Below, one piece after another: positions 24,301 to 35,214 of a stretch of 64,000 bases of DNA (within the stretch, counting starts at the first letter, position 1; each line of letters begins with the position of its first letter). The notes under the pieces were generated by a model. The model ran no database searches. It was given only the letters and a program-made list of their open reading frames with translations, and had not been told where the DNA came from. Made by a program: the position numbers and the translations under genes. Source of the stretch: Nigrospora sphaerica (lineage: Eukaryota > Ascomycota > Sordariomycetes > Amphisphaeriales > Apiosporaceae); the NCBI GenBank assembly GCA_018287875.1, contig JAGVVL010000021.1, positions 902,229 to 966,228 of the forward strand. Reading direction: 5' to 3'.

Positions 24301-25203
24301 CTTGGTGTCAGGGTCGTTCGCGAGCTACAGAACGGTCTCCTCTGGCTATGTCACGACGCCTATCTCGAGAAGGTCGCCAAACGCTTCAATCTTCACCAAG
24401 GAAGACCCCCAGCAACGCCGCTTCCTCAGATGCCACTCAGGACGCACTCGGGGGTGGCTCCGAAGCACAGGATACAGGCTTTCCAGGAGCGCGTCGGAAG
24501 CATCCTCTACAGCGCCATTATGGTCAGACCGGACTTAGCATACGCAGCCTCGCAACTATCTCGCCACCTGACGAACCCCTCTCAGGACCATTTAGACGCG
24601 GCAGATTGGTGCATTCGCTATGCCTATAGCACGAGATTCGTGTCCATACGCTACGGGAAGCCATTAATACACCAAGTGGCCCCTCAAGCCATAGCGATCT
24701 CGACAGACGCATCCTTCGCAGACGATCCAGACACTAGAAAGTCGTCCCAGGGATACCTCATCCAGCTGTTCGGAGGACCAGTCGTCTGGAAAGCGAGCCG
24801 ACAAGCTACAGTTACCACTTCCACCACTGAAGCCGAGTTACTGGCCCTCAGTGAGGCAGCAAAGGAAACAGTAGCCCTAAGGCGCCTTTTCAGAGATATC
24901 CAATTAGTCTTGGACACACCATTCAGCATAGCCTGTGATAACCAGCAGACGATTCGCCTCGTGATTGGTAGCAGCGAAAGGATATCCACCAAGCTACGCC
25001 ATGTGGACATCCATAACCTATGGCTACGCCAGGAGTATGCTCGAGGAGCGTTCCAACTGACCTATCTTGCCACAAAGGACATGCCGGCCGACGGATTGAC
25101 GAAGAACCTAAGCAGGGCAAAGTTTGAGCACTTCAAGACCCTTCTCAACCTACAGGACATACGACAAGTAACGGAGAAGCAGGAGAAGGCTGTTAGGAGT
25201 TAA
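24290..25203 (+). pseudogene. Copia RT thumb and RNase H block
   Basis: Continues from the RT after the frame slip: AYLEKVAKRFNLHQGRPPAT, GSILYSAIMVRPDLAYAASQ, then RNase H with the usual Copia signatures AISTDASFADD (Asp), TTEAELLALSEAAKE (Glu), ACDNQQTI (Asp) and RHVDIHNLWLR. The C-terminus KDMPADGLTKNLSRAKFEHF is canonical. Stop at 25201-25203. The block is internally intact with all four expected acidic positions. Confidence 0.9.
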
Positions 25204-25340
25204 GGCGGTTTAATTCCGGGGCCCAGCCAGCTGGGACACCCCTCCCGACCGACCAGCGGCGGGCAAAACGTGCAAAGCAACACTGGGTATCAGCCCTGAC
25301 GGGCGAAACAACAAGAGATATCCGGGCTTTCGCCCCACAG
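25191..25340 (+). repeat. candidate 3' LTR of the Copia element
   Basis: A 150-bp stretch begins TGTTAGGAG, overlapping the last RNase H codons, and ends GCCCCACA (TG...CA termini as in Copia LTRs). I could not find a matching 5' copy upstream of 20.8 kb, so this rests on position and termini only. Confidence 0.3.
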
Positions 25341-25351
25341 ACCTTACTCCT

Positions 25352-26301
25352 CTACTCCTCCTCGTCGCCCTCGACCTCGTCGCTCACGAGGTCCGACAGG
25401 CCGGCCAGGATGTCGTCTAGCGACTCGCTAGCCTCCCGTGCCTCCTCGTGAGCGACGGAGGCAGCACCAACGTCGACAGATGCGACGCCCTCGCCATTCT
25501 TACCCTTCTTGCTGATCTTCTTTCGGCCCCGAAGGGTGCCCTCGGATGGAGTATCCGGCTCGGGGGAAGGAGCAGGAGCATCGGCGGGGGCCGCAGCAGC
25601 GACACCGGACAGAGGATGGTGGTCGCCCATGTTGGCGATATCCAGAAGCATGCGCACGGTGGCGCGGAGATTGTCGACCAGCGCCTATAGCTTGTCAGCA
25701 CGGATCCAGAACGACAGTTGTCAAAGCACTCACTTGGCGGTACCGATCTACAGGGCGCAAAAGGCCCGAAAAAGGTGACGAGCCGGAGCTCGCGCAACCT
25801 CCGGAAGCTCTCTGCAGCTATAGAAGACGTCAACACTAAGTGTATAGCTTGAGAGGAGAGACCACATACGTGTGATTGTGGCGTACACAATCAAAGCACC
25901 GGGAGCTGCCCGCGAGAGCAGTGTCGTGGCAGTGGCCACGAGGGCCCCGCAGGAGCGACAACGTGCACTGCTCGCATGGAGTGAAGCGAGCAGCCCCCTT
26001 GGTGCGCCGCAGGGCGGCCTCGGAACGACGCTCGGCGAGCTTGTCCAGCTTGCCGGCGGCCTTGGCGGTACGCTTCTTCTTGTTGTGACGGCGCAGGAGC
26101 TCCCTGGCGCGCGCGATCTCCGAGTCGGACTCGTCGTCGCTGCTGGAGGGGACCTCCACGCGCTCCTTTTCATGGGCGCGGCCAGGGGGCTTACCTGCAC
26201 CGCCGTCGCCAGGAGGCAGACCACCGGAAGAGGACGAAACAGCTACACGATGTCAGTGACGGTTGTGGAGAAGTCCTGAGGAGGTACTGACCGGCGGACA
26301 T
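25352..26301 (-). CDS. cysteine-containing hypothetical fungal protein, four exons
   Basis: Exon 1 is only 10 nt (26301-26292, ATGTCCGCCG). Intron 26243-26291 has donor GTCAGT and branch CTGAC. Exon 2 (26242-25870) encodes an acidic then basic coiled region (ARARELLRRHNKKKRTAKAA) and a zinc-like set PCEQCTLSLLRGPRGHCHDT...SSRCFDCVRHNH. Intron 25818-25869 has donor GTATGT; exon 3 is 25817-25734; intron 25685-25733 has donor GTGAGT and branch CTGAC; exon 4 (25684-25352) reads ALVDNLRATVRMLLDIANMG and ends in an acidic tail. With canonical sites the frame needs one extra base near 25750 (CAL then stop, resuming DRYRQ); cryptic splice choices could also rescue it. The PC-x2-C...C...C-x2-C pattern is recalled from many uncharacterised fungal proteins often found near retroelements. 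Function unknown. The stop lies about 12 bp from the candidate Copia LTR end. Confidence 0.65.
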
Positions 26302-26942
26302 GGTGGTGGTGGCGATGGCGTCGTACGGGAGCGACCTCGACCAGCGAGGTGAATGTGTGTGTGTTTGCGCGCACGCGAGAAGGCTTCACGAGCGGTAGTC
26401 AGCATAACCGCTGCCAACGAAGCTGGCGAGACAGGAGATGGGGAGACTCACGATGATCTGGGGGTGGACAAAGAGAAGCAGGAACACAGGCACAGCCAGT
26501 GACAGACTCCAGCTATTTATGCTGTTCGGCGCCTCTGAGGATCAATGCCCAGCGCGGACAATAACATCTCGAACAATGCTGGCGACTGGGAGGACCGGCC
26601 ATTGTCTTCACCTCAAGGACAATCGAATCGCAGCTAACGCTCGGCAGGGCAATTGACAAGCTACTAAGCAAGCCAAAACCACGAGGACAATTGAACACTC
26701 GCGTGGGAGTCGGCCCCAGCAGCTACAGGAGGCCAGCAGAGGGTCAGCGAACGATGGAGCGTCCGCTGAGGGGGTGTGTGGCAATATGAGGCTATCACCA
26801 GTTCGCCTGACAGGTCACGTGAGGAGCTACAGGGACCTGATATAGGCCCTGTGGAGCATGTGGGGAGCCATCCCCAGCTACGGGTATATAGACTGCCATC
26901 TCTGGCTCTTTCTTTTGTCCTTTCTAATGGATAACCTTGAAC
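26302..26942. other. intergenic, upstream of the minus-strand cysteine protein gene
   Basis: No coding sequence recognised. A short GTGTGTGTG run lies at 26353-26361. The stretch separates the start of the 25.35-26.30 kb gene from the end of the first tandem paralog. Confidence 0.35.
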
Positions 26943-27699
26943 CTATCGCTTGCCACGCCTCCCCCAGTGCGACAAGATACAAACACTAACATTGGGATCC
27001 CTCAGCATTTCGGCTACCTTATCCTTCCCAAACTCCAGGCTTTTCTCATTCATGTCATCGAATCCGGAGAGTATCTCTGAAGCAGAATCCCACGAGACGT
27101 CTATAGGAAACCCGTGACCATGCGGACGTACTGTGAGAGAGAAGCTGGTCGTAGGGTCTAGTACGTTGCGCTTCAAGATTTTGCCACCCCATGCGGAGCC
27201 CTCTGATCCGTCGGTCCACACCTTCCTGTACCGATTCCACTTCAGCTTCTCCGTGCTGCCTTTGTCCTTAACAGATACCTGTTCAAGACGGAGGTGCACG
27301 TCGTACCAGGCTGCTTTTCCCTGTGTACGTCTTTTCGCTCGTTTGAGTGGCTTCTCTCGGGTTGACTCTGTTGCTTCCTCTTCTGGCGCGGACCTGTTAC
27401 CAGGCCTTGGGAGACTCCGGGCTGCCTTTCTTCGTCGGTATCTAGTAGTATGTCACTGTCGCTCCGAGGCCTGAGAAGATTCGATATTGAGCTGGGAGTG
27501 CCTCCGCACCGGCTGGCTCCTGTATAGCTTCCAGATGTGGGTTTCTCGCGTCAAACTGATGCGATGAGTTCGGTGACCTGTGCATATCACCGGAGAAAGA
27601 AGAACCTAGTATTAGGGGTCCAGAGAAGGTTGCCGCTATCTTCTCATTGATAGGGAGATGGATTGCGCATAGTTGGCCATGAAGAGTTCCTCGAATCAT
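26943..27699 (-). pseudogene. tandem paralog A, hypothetical protein, frame-broken
   Basis: Two blocks in different frames. The upstream block (27699-27442) contains NEKIAATFSGPLILGSSFSG and HLEAIQEPAGAEALPAQ. The downstream block (27299-26943) contains LRLEQVSVKDKGSTEKLKW, NRYRKVWTDGSEG, SLTVRPHGHGFPIDVSWDS and KSLEFGKDKVAEMLRDPN. Each block has a collinear counterpart in the neighbouring copy at 27.8-28.9 kb, which identifies the two as tandem duplicates. The join between the blocks (27300-27440) contains an acidic TDEER-like region comparable to the other copy but is not in one frame. No ATG-initiated continuous model exists. Family not recognised; the roughly 100-residue C-terminal unit looks like a compact domain. 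Confidence 0.5.
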
Positions 27700-27778
27700 G
27701 TATCAAGGAAGCAAACGTTTCATTAGAAGCTCTCAATCTATAGTCCCTATGATCGCATTCTGTCCGGATGCCCCAAAA

Positions 27779-28941
27779 CTACGCCGATGTTTGGGTTTCC
27801 AATAGTTTAGCTAAACTGTCCTTCCCAAGTTGCACCCGTTTCCGACCTATGTGGCTCGACCCGGTGAAGGCTTTTTCATCTTCGTCCCAAGTGAGATGTA
27901 TAGGAAACCCGCCACCACCTGGTCGTATCTGAAGAGAGGAACGAGACAAATTGTTTAGTATGTGACGTTCCAGGGCTTTGCACTTCCTTCCGAACGTTTT
28001 GGACTTGTTGCACCATATCTTGTTGTGTCGGTTCCACCTCAGTTCCTGCTTACAGTCCTCGAAATAGATAGTCACCATCTCAAGGCAAACAATTACGCCG
28101 CCTCGTTTCGTTCGTTTGGTCGGTGTCTCTGGGCACAACTGTGTTGCTTTTCTCTTCAGGCGAAAATCTCCTGTCGCGTCCTTAGGGGATTTGGGCTGCC
28201 CCTCCTCGTCGGTATCTGGTGGTGTGGCACCATCTCCCCGGTGGTTGGTATCATTCGCTGATGAAGCTGGGGGTGTTGCTGCGGCAGCCGGCTCTTGTAT
28301 CGTTGCCATATACGGGGTTTCCCACCAATCTGATGCAGAGAGTCCGTCGGCCTGTCCTTGGGGAGAGGAGAGCCTAGTATCAGAGGCCAAGGCAAGGCTG
28401 TCGCTAAATCTTCGTTGAGGGACCAGACGGGTTGCGCATTGTTGGCTATTAGAAGCTCATCGAAAGTATCGAGGACGTCTCCAAGCTGGGGAAGCTCGAC
28501 GGAGCTGAAGGTTTCATGCAAAAGTAACCCCCGGTCGGGTACTCTTCAAGCATCCAGTGCTGGATTCCAGGGAAGGTAAGGATGCAGTGCCCACCAACTG
28601 GCAACTTTGTGGTCTGGCACCCCATCCCCGGCCGATCGCGGGTAGACGGGCGGTGGAGAAACCCAGGCATGGATACCAGGGCAAGGAGAAGACGTGGTAA
28701 CCAACGACGGGCGAACGTCGCAGCCCGCCACTCCATCTTCGGAGAGTTGCGGAGGGGTGGTTGGTAGTGCACCGCCGCATTCGCCGCCGAAATCGATGGA
28801 GAAGTTGGAATTGAAGAGACCGTGGCACAAGGAATTCGTCCAGGGATTCGCGGGATGCTTGTTGTTTTGTGGTAGGCCCATGGCTGTAAAGCGAGCTGCT
28901 TCGTCGTTGCAGTTGGCTGCGGAATAGGTAAAAGAAGACAT
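27779..28941 (-). pseudogene. tandem paralog B, hypothetical protein, frame-broken
   Basis: A plausible ATG at 28941 begins MSSFTYSAANCNDEAARF. Further on, LGDVLDTFDELLIANNAQPV and LNEDLATALPWPLILGS are in another frame. One missing base near 28380 moves to SASDWWETPYMATIQEPA, and the C-terminal unit follows (LRWNRHNKIWCNKSK, LQIRPGGGGFPIHLTWDE, RKRVQLGKDSLAKLLE), ending at 27779. The C-terminal unit aligns with paralog A (WNR-K-W, RP-G-GFPI--W, GKD--A--L). A basic cluster KRTKR could be a nuclear signal. Apparent frame breaks number at least two. Function unknown. Confidence 0.5.
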
Positions 28942-30677
28942 TTCTTTATTCTTGTAGTGGTAGGAGATATTTCAGAAGTGTTGGAAAGGGAGGAGAAAGG
29001 CGGACATGACCGTCGGGGAGATGGCCGCCTTTTATAATCGTCCTGGAACGCTCCTTCCCCCTTCCTCCTCCCCCCCCTTTTCTGCCTTCCCCGTGTCCAC
29101 CCAGGATGGCGTGGCTATGCATAGATGTGTTACATCCTGTCGTCATCTAGCCTGCATATCCAGGCAGCCCATACATATCAGCTCATGGAATGCCAATAAC
29201 TTGATTATGTTATATGGGTGTAATGGAGACCAGTAGATTAATCGATGGCGCCTAGGTTTGGTACGACCATCACGTGAAACGGCACGACAGCGGTGATCCA
29301 TTCAAAAATTTCAGCATGCCGACTAGGAGTCGAACAAAGGTCTCAAGCGGAATACGAGCAAGCGAACCTTATCAGAAAACTGAAATAGGAAGGTGGCGCC
29401 AGTGTCATCGTATCGTTACCATCTCCAGGTCATGCGGCATAGAAAGCGGTAGCATAGTGTCGGATATCAAGATTGTGAACGGGATAACATTCTCACCGGT
29501 ACACCCTTATTTGATTCCCGGCTACTTTCTAGGTGCATTGATATTCTAGCAGCTTAGTCCAACTCCTCACCGCCACCATACTACGTTGCCTCGACCAGCT
29601 CGTCCTTTATCTTCTCACACCATGGTCATCTGGCCCTGGCTGCCCTACCGGCATTACGCGATAGCAACAGTGATGGCCCAAAGCGGGAACCGATGTGGGA
29701 GAAACGGGTAAATTATGCATTGGATAAGACTTCGGAATTCCGAAGAGTGCGTCTTATTCAGTAAGCGAATGTCCGCCGTATCCGCCGCCAGGGGCGGTAG
29801 TCAACCGGGTTCATACTTAGGCACCCACCTGGCAACGTCGGTGTTGCCAGCAGATATGAACGTGTCTTCGGGGCTATATCGGCTCAGCGGATGACATTCT
29901 GTGGTGCTAACCCGGATGATGGCTTTATCTGCGGTCGGTTGTATGCAGTTCCCCGCGCCCCGGCGTTCTAGACGTCATCGGTTTGTTTCCCGGTGGGATG
30001 GTGGCTACTGAGGAAGGGAATCGATGATACGTTGCTACCGAGGGACGATACGGGCCTTGCATCCCCTGGACCGGCCTCCTGGCCTTGGGAGCCAACAGCC
30101 CCTCGTCTCACACGTACGGGTTATATGCAGGAGGCCTCCCGAGAGCCACGTGCCTGGCTCCCATTTGCTCCAGCCATATTCCCCCTTTTCTTCTCATGCC
30201 CAGTTCCAGTTCCAGGAGAAAGATCTAGTCGCGCTCTACGAGGCGAGTTCCAGACCGACGATGGAGGCGGAGCGGGTGAAGTTTCACAACCCGGCGGTGT
30301 AGGACGTAGGCGACTCGCGACAGCGTTCAATCGCACACTCGCCCATGCGTTCAAGCAGCTCGCGTGCGTGCCCTACGACACGACTGCTGATCTATGTAGT
30401 TAACGGAACTATTGATTTGGTTGCCCTCCTTTCCACCTGGCAGAGGATTAAATGTCTGGCAGAAGCGTCGATGGTCTAAAGTTTACCAAAATTTAAGTGT
30501 ACCTTAATGAGTATCATACAAATTACGAAGGTAGTCCAAGAGTACGGTAGAATAATTGCCAAGAAGGTCCGTCACGATGAAGCGCATCTTGCCGGTTCAA
30601 TTGACGAGGTTAGACAAGGCCCGCTGCGACATCTCAGACTCATGATTCGATTTGACACGCGGCCCTCTGCTCAGCGT
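28942..30677. other. intergenic, no gene recognised
   Basis: Short ORFs only. The 29993-30403 plus-strand frame lacks family resemblance. A string at about 29318-29345 resembles a tRNA T-arm but does not fold into a cloverleaf by eye. No repeat was noticed. Confidence 0.35.
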
Positions 30678-31925
30678 TTAGTAGCTGTACTGGTAGCACA
30701 TGACACCATTGAGGGTGTCAAGGACATCACGGACGCGAACATCAGGGCGTAAACCGCCAACGGAGAGCACTGCGAGACTCATTAGCGACTAGTCGAGTGG
30801 AACGAACCACAGGGCAGCTTACTAGCGTCAAGAGTGAGTGGAGAACCGTCGGCAGCAGTGCCGCTGATGGTTGTACGGCGCGAAACGTCGACGTTCTGCC
30901 ATACACGGAAGACACGATCGACGTAGGTGTGGTGGACCCAGAAAGTAGGGTCGCCGACGGAGCCCATAACATCGGCCATGACTGAGCCGATACCGTTAAG
31001 CCCATAGCCGTGCGGGCCATACTCCCAGCAGGTCTCGAAATCAGGGTAGTTGGTGCGGGACATGCAGTAGTTCTCGAAGTCCTTGCTGCATTGAGCAGTG
31101 GCAGACTCGTCGACAGCACGCGAGAGGCAGTGGTCAAACTGGCTGGAACCGGGGCCGATGTGAAGGGTTGTGTCGGCAAAAGCACCGTCACGGATACAAG
31201 TACCGGCGCCGTTGGTAGGGCCAGGCAGACTACCAAAGTACTGAGGCGTGAAGATAGTAGATTGAGCAAATTGCCCGGCATCCTTGGTCTCGTCCCACCA
31301 GACAAAGGCTCGGTTGAAGCCACATTCTTCTCGAAGGACCTGCTCGAACGTCCAGAGAAAGTAGCGGTGCCATAGAAGAAACTTAGCGTTGTTATGAATG
31401 CTGGATGCGTACTGCTGGTGGACGCGAACAAAGTCCTCGTACCGGTTGCGGGCAGGGGAAATTGCCGGAAGCTGGCTTGTTCATCAGGCACTTGATGCCA
31501 TTGACGAGAGCGTAGCGGTCCGTGTTAGAGAAGTCACGCCACTCGAAGCGCACGTTCGGGTTGGAGGCACAGCTGGCGGCGGCGGCCAAGATATCGTACT
31601 TCTCGCTGGTCAAGGGACTCTTCATCGTTGTGAAGTCGACCGGGGCCGGCCTGGTTGACTGGTCGTCCTTGTCCACAGCATGGCCATGAGACACCAGCTT
31701 GGTACCATTGCGGTCTATCTCCTCAAGTTCACTTAGACTGACGACGCGAACAGGAGGGGTATCGAAAAGCTTCAGAGCCGGGGCGATCTCCTTGATGATC
31801 TCGCCAACCTGGTGATTGAGTTCATTGGTGATGCCCTTGACGTCTTTTGCAAGGTCGAGGATAGCAATGCTGCTCGCGGTCGAGACGGCGCCGACGAGAG
31901 CCAAAGCAATGAGAAAGAAGCACAT
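30678..31925 (-). CDS. secreted tyrosinase (type-3 copper, o-diphenol oxidase), one frame slip
   Basis: Oxidises mono- and diphenols to quinones (melanin/phenolic chemistry), probably extracellular: the N-terminus from ATG 31925 is a signal peptide (MCFFLIALALVGAVSTAS). An upstream in-frame ATG at 32021 would bury it. The CuA region reads VHQQYASSIH...FLLWHRYFLWTFEQVLREEC; the CuB region reads GPHGYGLNGIGSVMADV and GDPTFWVHHTYVDRVFRVWQ. The tail is encoded after a 53-bp intron (30770-30822; donor GTAAGC, branch CTAAT, acceptor CAG), which restores RPDVRVRDVLDTLNGVMCYQ before the stop, as in fungal short tyrosinases. At about 31452-31456, within a C-run after SGNFP, the frame shifts by one extra (or two missing) bases before NRYEDFV. 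All visible copper ligands are kept, so an error or a recent lesion is likelier than old decay. Confidence 0.88.
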
Positions 31926-32522
31926 CGTAGGTATAGAGCCAGAAAGAACAAGGCAAAAAAAGATCAGTTGGGGCGCTAAGAGACGAGCGATTGGCGGTAA
32001 ATCGAAACTAGAGTGTGTCATGCCGTGGTATCATTCTTATGTACCGTCTCGGACCGGTCGGCTCCAAGCTGCAGCTGGGTAAGTGCATAGCAGTTACCAT
32101 TAGACGTATAATGCAAACACTAGGAAGGTACGTGTAAGAGGATAAGAACGAAATGGAAGCCGGCGCAGGCGGAGCAGGTGGTGGGAACAAAAGTGTCCGA
32201 ACCTAGCGCAGGGTCGTTTCGGGAGGCCTGCCTCCAGGACTGGATTCCACTGTGGGAGCCAGAATGGAGGCTACGACCGAGACGGACCCGATCCACATCC
32301 GACCCAGCGCGGGATGCGTCGCTTCCAGCCCCGCCCCTTGCGCAACGTCTCCCACTCCCTACGATGACGCCCAGGCAAGATCAACACTCAGTCGAGATCA
32401 ACACTCAGTTGCCCTTTAAACCCGACGCTGGGCAGCTATTTCAGCATGGGCGCCGTAAAGAGCATTATGTCGGCTATCGTATGTACGGCTTAGAAGCCGA
32501 TTCCGTCAACTCGAGTGCGACC

Positions 32523-33643
32523 ATGGCCCATGATAAGAGCAAGAAGGACAAGATTCGAAAGAGCGGCCGGTCTCTCCAGGAAAAGACGATGAAGCTGGGC
32601 CGGGTCTGTGACGTCTTCAGCGCGCTCGTGTATTGGAACCCAACGCATCGGAGGATGGAGAGGGTGATGCATCTCCCGCGCGGCCAGACAATGCCCGATG
32701 TGAACAGGCTGGTTTGTGTTCTCCCCGACGGCCCCCCCATCGCCCCCATCGGCCGGTGGCTAACAGCAATAGCTACGCCCGTTGGCGACCGACGGCGCTC
32801 GTTCCCGAGCAGGCGCTCGCATGACGCGATCAAGCGCCGCGACCCAGGCCATCGAGCCTGACCATGCGCCGGTTGCCGACCATGCGCCGGTCGCCGACGA
32901 TGAGTCGAGTGCAGACCATACCTTAAGTGCCGGCCACGGGCCCCTGGCCAATCCCGATGCGAACGCTGATCCCGAAATGGACGCCGAGTACGAAATCGAC
33001 CTCGACTACAATCAAGGTGCGGCGGCTGCCTCGAGCGCCGTTTCGGCTTACGACGACTTTCCCGACGATGGGGGCGTCGCCGTGGGTGCCGACAGACCCC
33101 GAAGCAGGCCACCGGGACTCTTGCCGCCGAGCCTCGTGCAGCAGAGGTTCATGCAACAAGTGGAAATAGGTAGGTACGACCATCCTTAAGTCAAGGGTCG
33201 TCCGAGCATGCGTTACTAACCATGGTCTCGCAGAACACCAACCGGCCATTAGCCAGCCTTCCAGCGCCGCGTCGAGCAATACGACAAACAATGCGACGCA
33301 GTCGGTACTAGCACGAGAGCATGCTCCCCACAGCATAAATAGGCCTTTGCCGACGGGCCTCGGTAGAAAGCACCGGCGACCGCTGGGACGGCAGGCGGTA
33401 TCGCTCGCGTCCCTCGAGCGGAGGGGAGGGCAGCGCGTGGCCGTGGATGGATTCGGTTGCTTGAGACCGCCGGCTGCAGGAGTAGACCTACGGAGAGGGG
33501 AGGCGGGGCTGGCGTGTAGGCCTATGCAGGCGTTTGCAAATCGTAGGAGGCCCCGGGTTAGGATGCAGCGAGAGCAGGTGGCGAAGATTCTAAGCTTGTT
33601 CGACGAGCTGAGGACAGGCTTAGGAAAAATTCAACTTCGCTAA
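32523..33643 (+). CDS. MADS-box-like (SRF-type) protein, three exons
   Basis: Predicted 331-residue putative DNA-binding protein. The ATG at 32523 has strong context (GACCATGG). Exon 1 (32523-32711) encodes KKDKIRKSGRSLQEKTMKLG then RVCDVFSALVYWNPTHRRME, matching the MADS pattern of a basic helix, an EK--KL--LCD turn and an AL(V/I) strand. Intron 32712-32772 (GTTTGT, branch CTAAC, TAG) joins exon 2 (32773-33169), with direct DHAPVADHAPVAD repeats, an acidic stretch and a proline-rich end. Intron 33170-33233 (GTAGGT, branch CTAAC, CAG) leads to exon 3 (33234-33643), which is basic and ends VAKILSLFDELRTGLGKIQL. All exons join in frame (996 nt). It differs from classical MADS proteins in having few of the canonical GRxKI residues, so 'MADS-like' is an inference. 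Confidence 0.6.
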
Positions 33644-34417
33644 AGGGCCATCTCTAAGTAGGAGGTATGACTATGCAACGCCTTGTTCTTTTGGGAGCCT
33701 TGCGGGCTCATGAATGGGTACCACGTCATGCCACGGATTGCAAGCTCATGGCCGACGGGTCTCGTGCCGACGATGGTGTACGAAGCTCACATTCTTCCAT
33801 CGCGCCCTACCGTCGGGCTGATGGCCCAGTCATCGAACGGTCAGTGCGGCCGTGGGCTAGATCGTCCACACGACCGATGTCGAGAGATCGGTCGCCTAGT
33901 GGGACGTTCGTTCATAGTTATCGCCCTAACGGCCACAGAGTTACGGCTTGTCAGTAGTATAGTACATATTCCGACACGAACAAAGTCGCCGTATCCTTCC
34001 AACATTCATTTCTATCTCGGCAAGATCTCGATGGCGATTGCAGCAACACAACGATGGCCCACGTGCTGGGCGGCCTCCGCTCTATCTTGGCCCTCTTTTT
34101 GCCAGTATACCATCGTCGCCGAACCCGAGGTGGCCCCTATGTGGGGTTCTAAGATGGAGTCACTAAGGCCTACGGCTGAGCCCACAAACTGTCGTCCTGG
34201 ACATCCTCTTCGCCCCGTGGTGCTACCCCCGCTCGAATACTGCCTTAACCTGCGCTAACCAGCCCATGAGCCGCTGCATCTGCTGTTGCAACCTGGTCAC
34301 ACTACATGAGAAAGAATGGACGATGACAGGGGCCATCCAGAACTTACATGCGCTCTATCTTTTGCGTGCTATGGGACACAGGACGGTCAGCTCGGCCCCT
34401 TCTAGGATTCGGGCAAC
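33644..34417. other. intergenic, no gene recognised
   Basis: Lies between the MADS-like gene and the convergent small gene at 34.4-34.9 kb. The 33683-34258 plus-strand frame has no ATG-initiated family resemblance, and its mixed composition looks like chance. Confidence 0.35.
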
Positions 34418-34915
34418 CTACAAATTTTGAATCCTGCGAGAGCCGCCAACGATGCTTAGCAGGTGCGGTCAACGAGTCCCGATCGACTTACGCCTGGTCG
34501 CAACGGTCCAGTCCGGCTTCTTGGGTACCGAACCGATGCGACAGTTCGCGGAGCTCGTGAAGGACCGTATCCAGTTGTCGGGACACATCGGTGGCGCCGT
34601 GGGGTGACCTGCATCTCCATCAGCACAACCTCCGCGTGGGGCCCAGAGGAGGGAAGGCTGGTACGTGGGCGACGGGCCGAAGGGGTCGTCCCCGAACCCG
34701 TCCTCGAACCCCTCCTGTTCGCCATCGTACAGGCCAGGGACGGCCGGCAAAGACAGGTGAGGCTGGGAAGGGGGCGCTGGCACGGGACGAGACGCGGCGG
34801 GCACGGGTACAGACGCAGCGGTCGGGAAAGCTATACCGTTAGCGCTGTAGCCGGCTGACCTACGAGCGTGCCGCCGAAGGCCCTGTCGTTGGCCATTGTA
34901 CTTCTGGGAGCTCAT
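34418..34915 (-). CDS. small hypothetical protein, three exons, heptad C-terminus
   Basis: A 127-residue model whose three exons sum exactly in frame. Exon 1 (34915-34665, ATG) reads MSSQKYNGQRQGLRRHARR then a proline/alanine-rich stretch and an acidic GEQEGFEDGFGDD. Intron 34609-34664 has donor GTACCA, branch CTGAT and acceptor CAG. Exon 2 (34608-34492) encodes LDTVLHELRELSHRFGTQ, a leucine heptad likely to form a coiled coil. Intron 34434-34491 has donor GTAAGT, branch CTAAG and acceptor CAG. The last exon has only 16 nt and ends IQNL. No signal peptide or membrane helix. The role is unknown; the coiled coil suggests a protein-protein interaction. Confidence 0.6.
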
Positions 34916-35214
34916 ATTGCCTGTGGAAAGGAGATCGGACAGAGACGAAACAGAAATATGACCTGGAAGTCCTCCTAGGGTGACAAACCGCGGCCTGACG
35001 GGTGTCTACTCTATGCTTGATATAGGAACCGATTCAGTACATACGCACATTCTATGGAACTGGGTATAGACCAGGCTAGGAAGGATGTTCCGTAGGTCCT
35101 TCCTGAACAATTGCTTCTCGGGTGTGTTACGCTGCCCACGATCGAACAGGCACATCGCACCCACAATAGGAGTAGCAGGTGGGGCACCATAGAGCGGCAA
35201 GAAGGAGCTGAGAA

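Larger units (their letters stand above)
20800..25340 (+). mobile_element. Ty1/Copia LTR retrotransposon, decayed
   Basis: Domain order is degenerate gag, protease, integrase, reverse transcriptase, RNase H, which is the Copia (Pseudoviridae-type) order because integrase precedes RT. Coding is split over at least four frames; the slips at about 22790, 23585 and 24295 each correspond to one missing base, and the gag zinc-knuckle region near 20.95-21.05 kb is also out of frame. The 5' end lacks an ATG start and no 5' LTR was found. A candidate 3' LTR follows the RNase H stop. As sequenced the element cannot make its polyprotein. Confidence 0.92.

Noticed and set aside
29300..29390. Possible tRNA on the minus strand (TTCGACTCCTAGTCGG-like string)
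   Set aside because: The T-stem does not pair and no acceptor or anticodon stem can be formed by eye.
32474..33112. 212-codon minus-strand frame opposite the MADS-like gene
   Set aside because: Shadow of the plus-strand exons, which join cleanly with consensus introns.
33683..34258. 191-codon plus-strand frame, briefly considered as a transporter fragment
   Set aside because: No transmembrane periodicity or family motif is visible and there is no convincing start.
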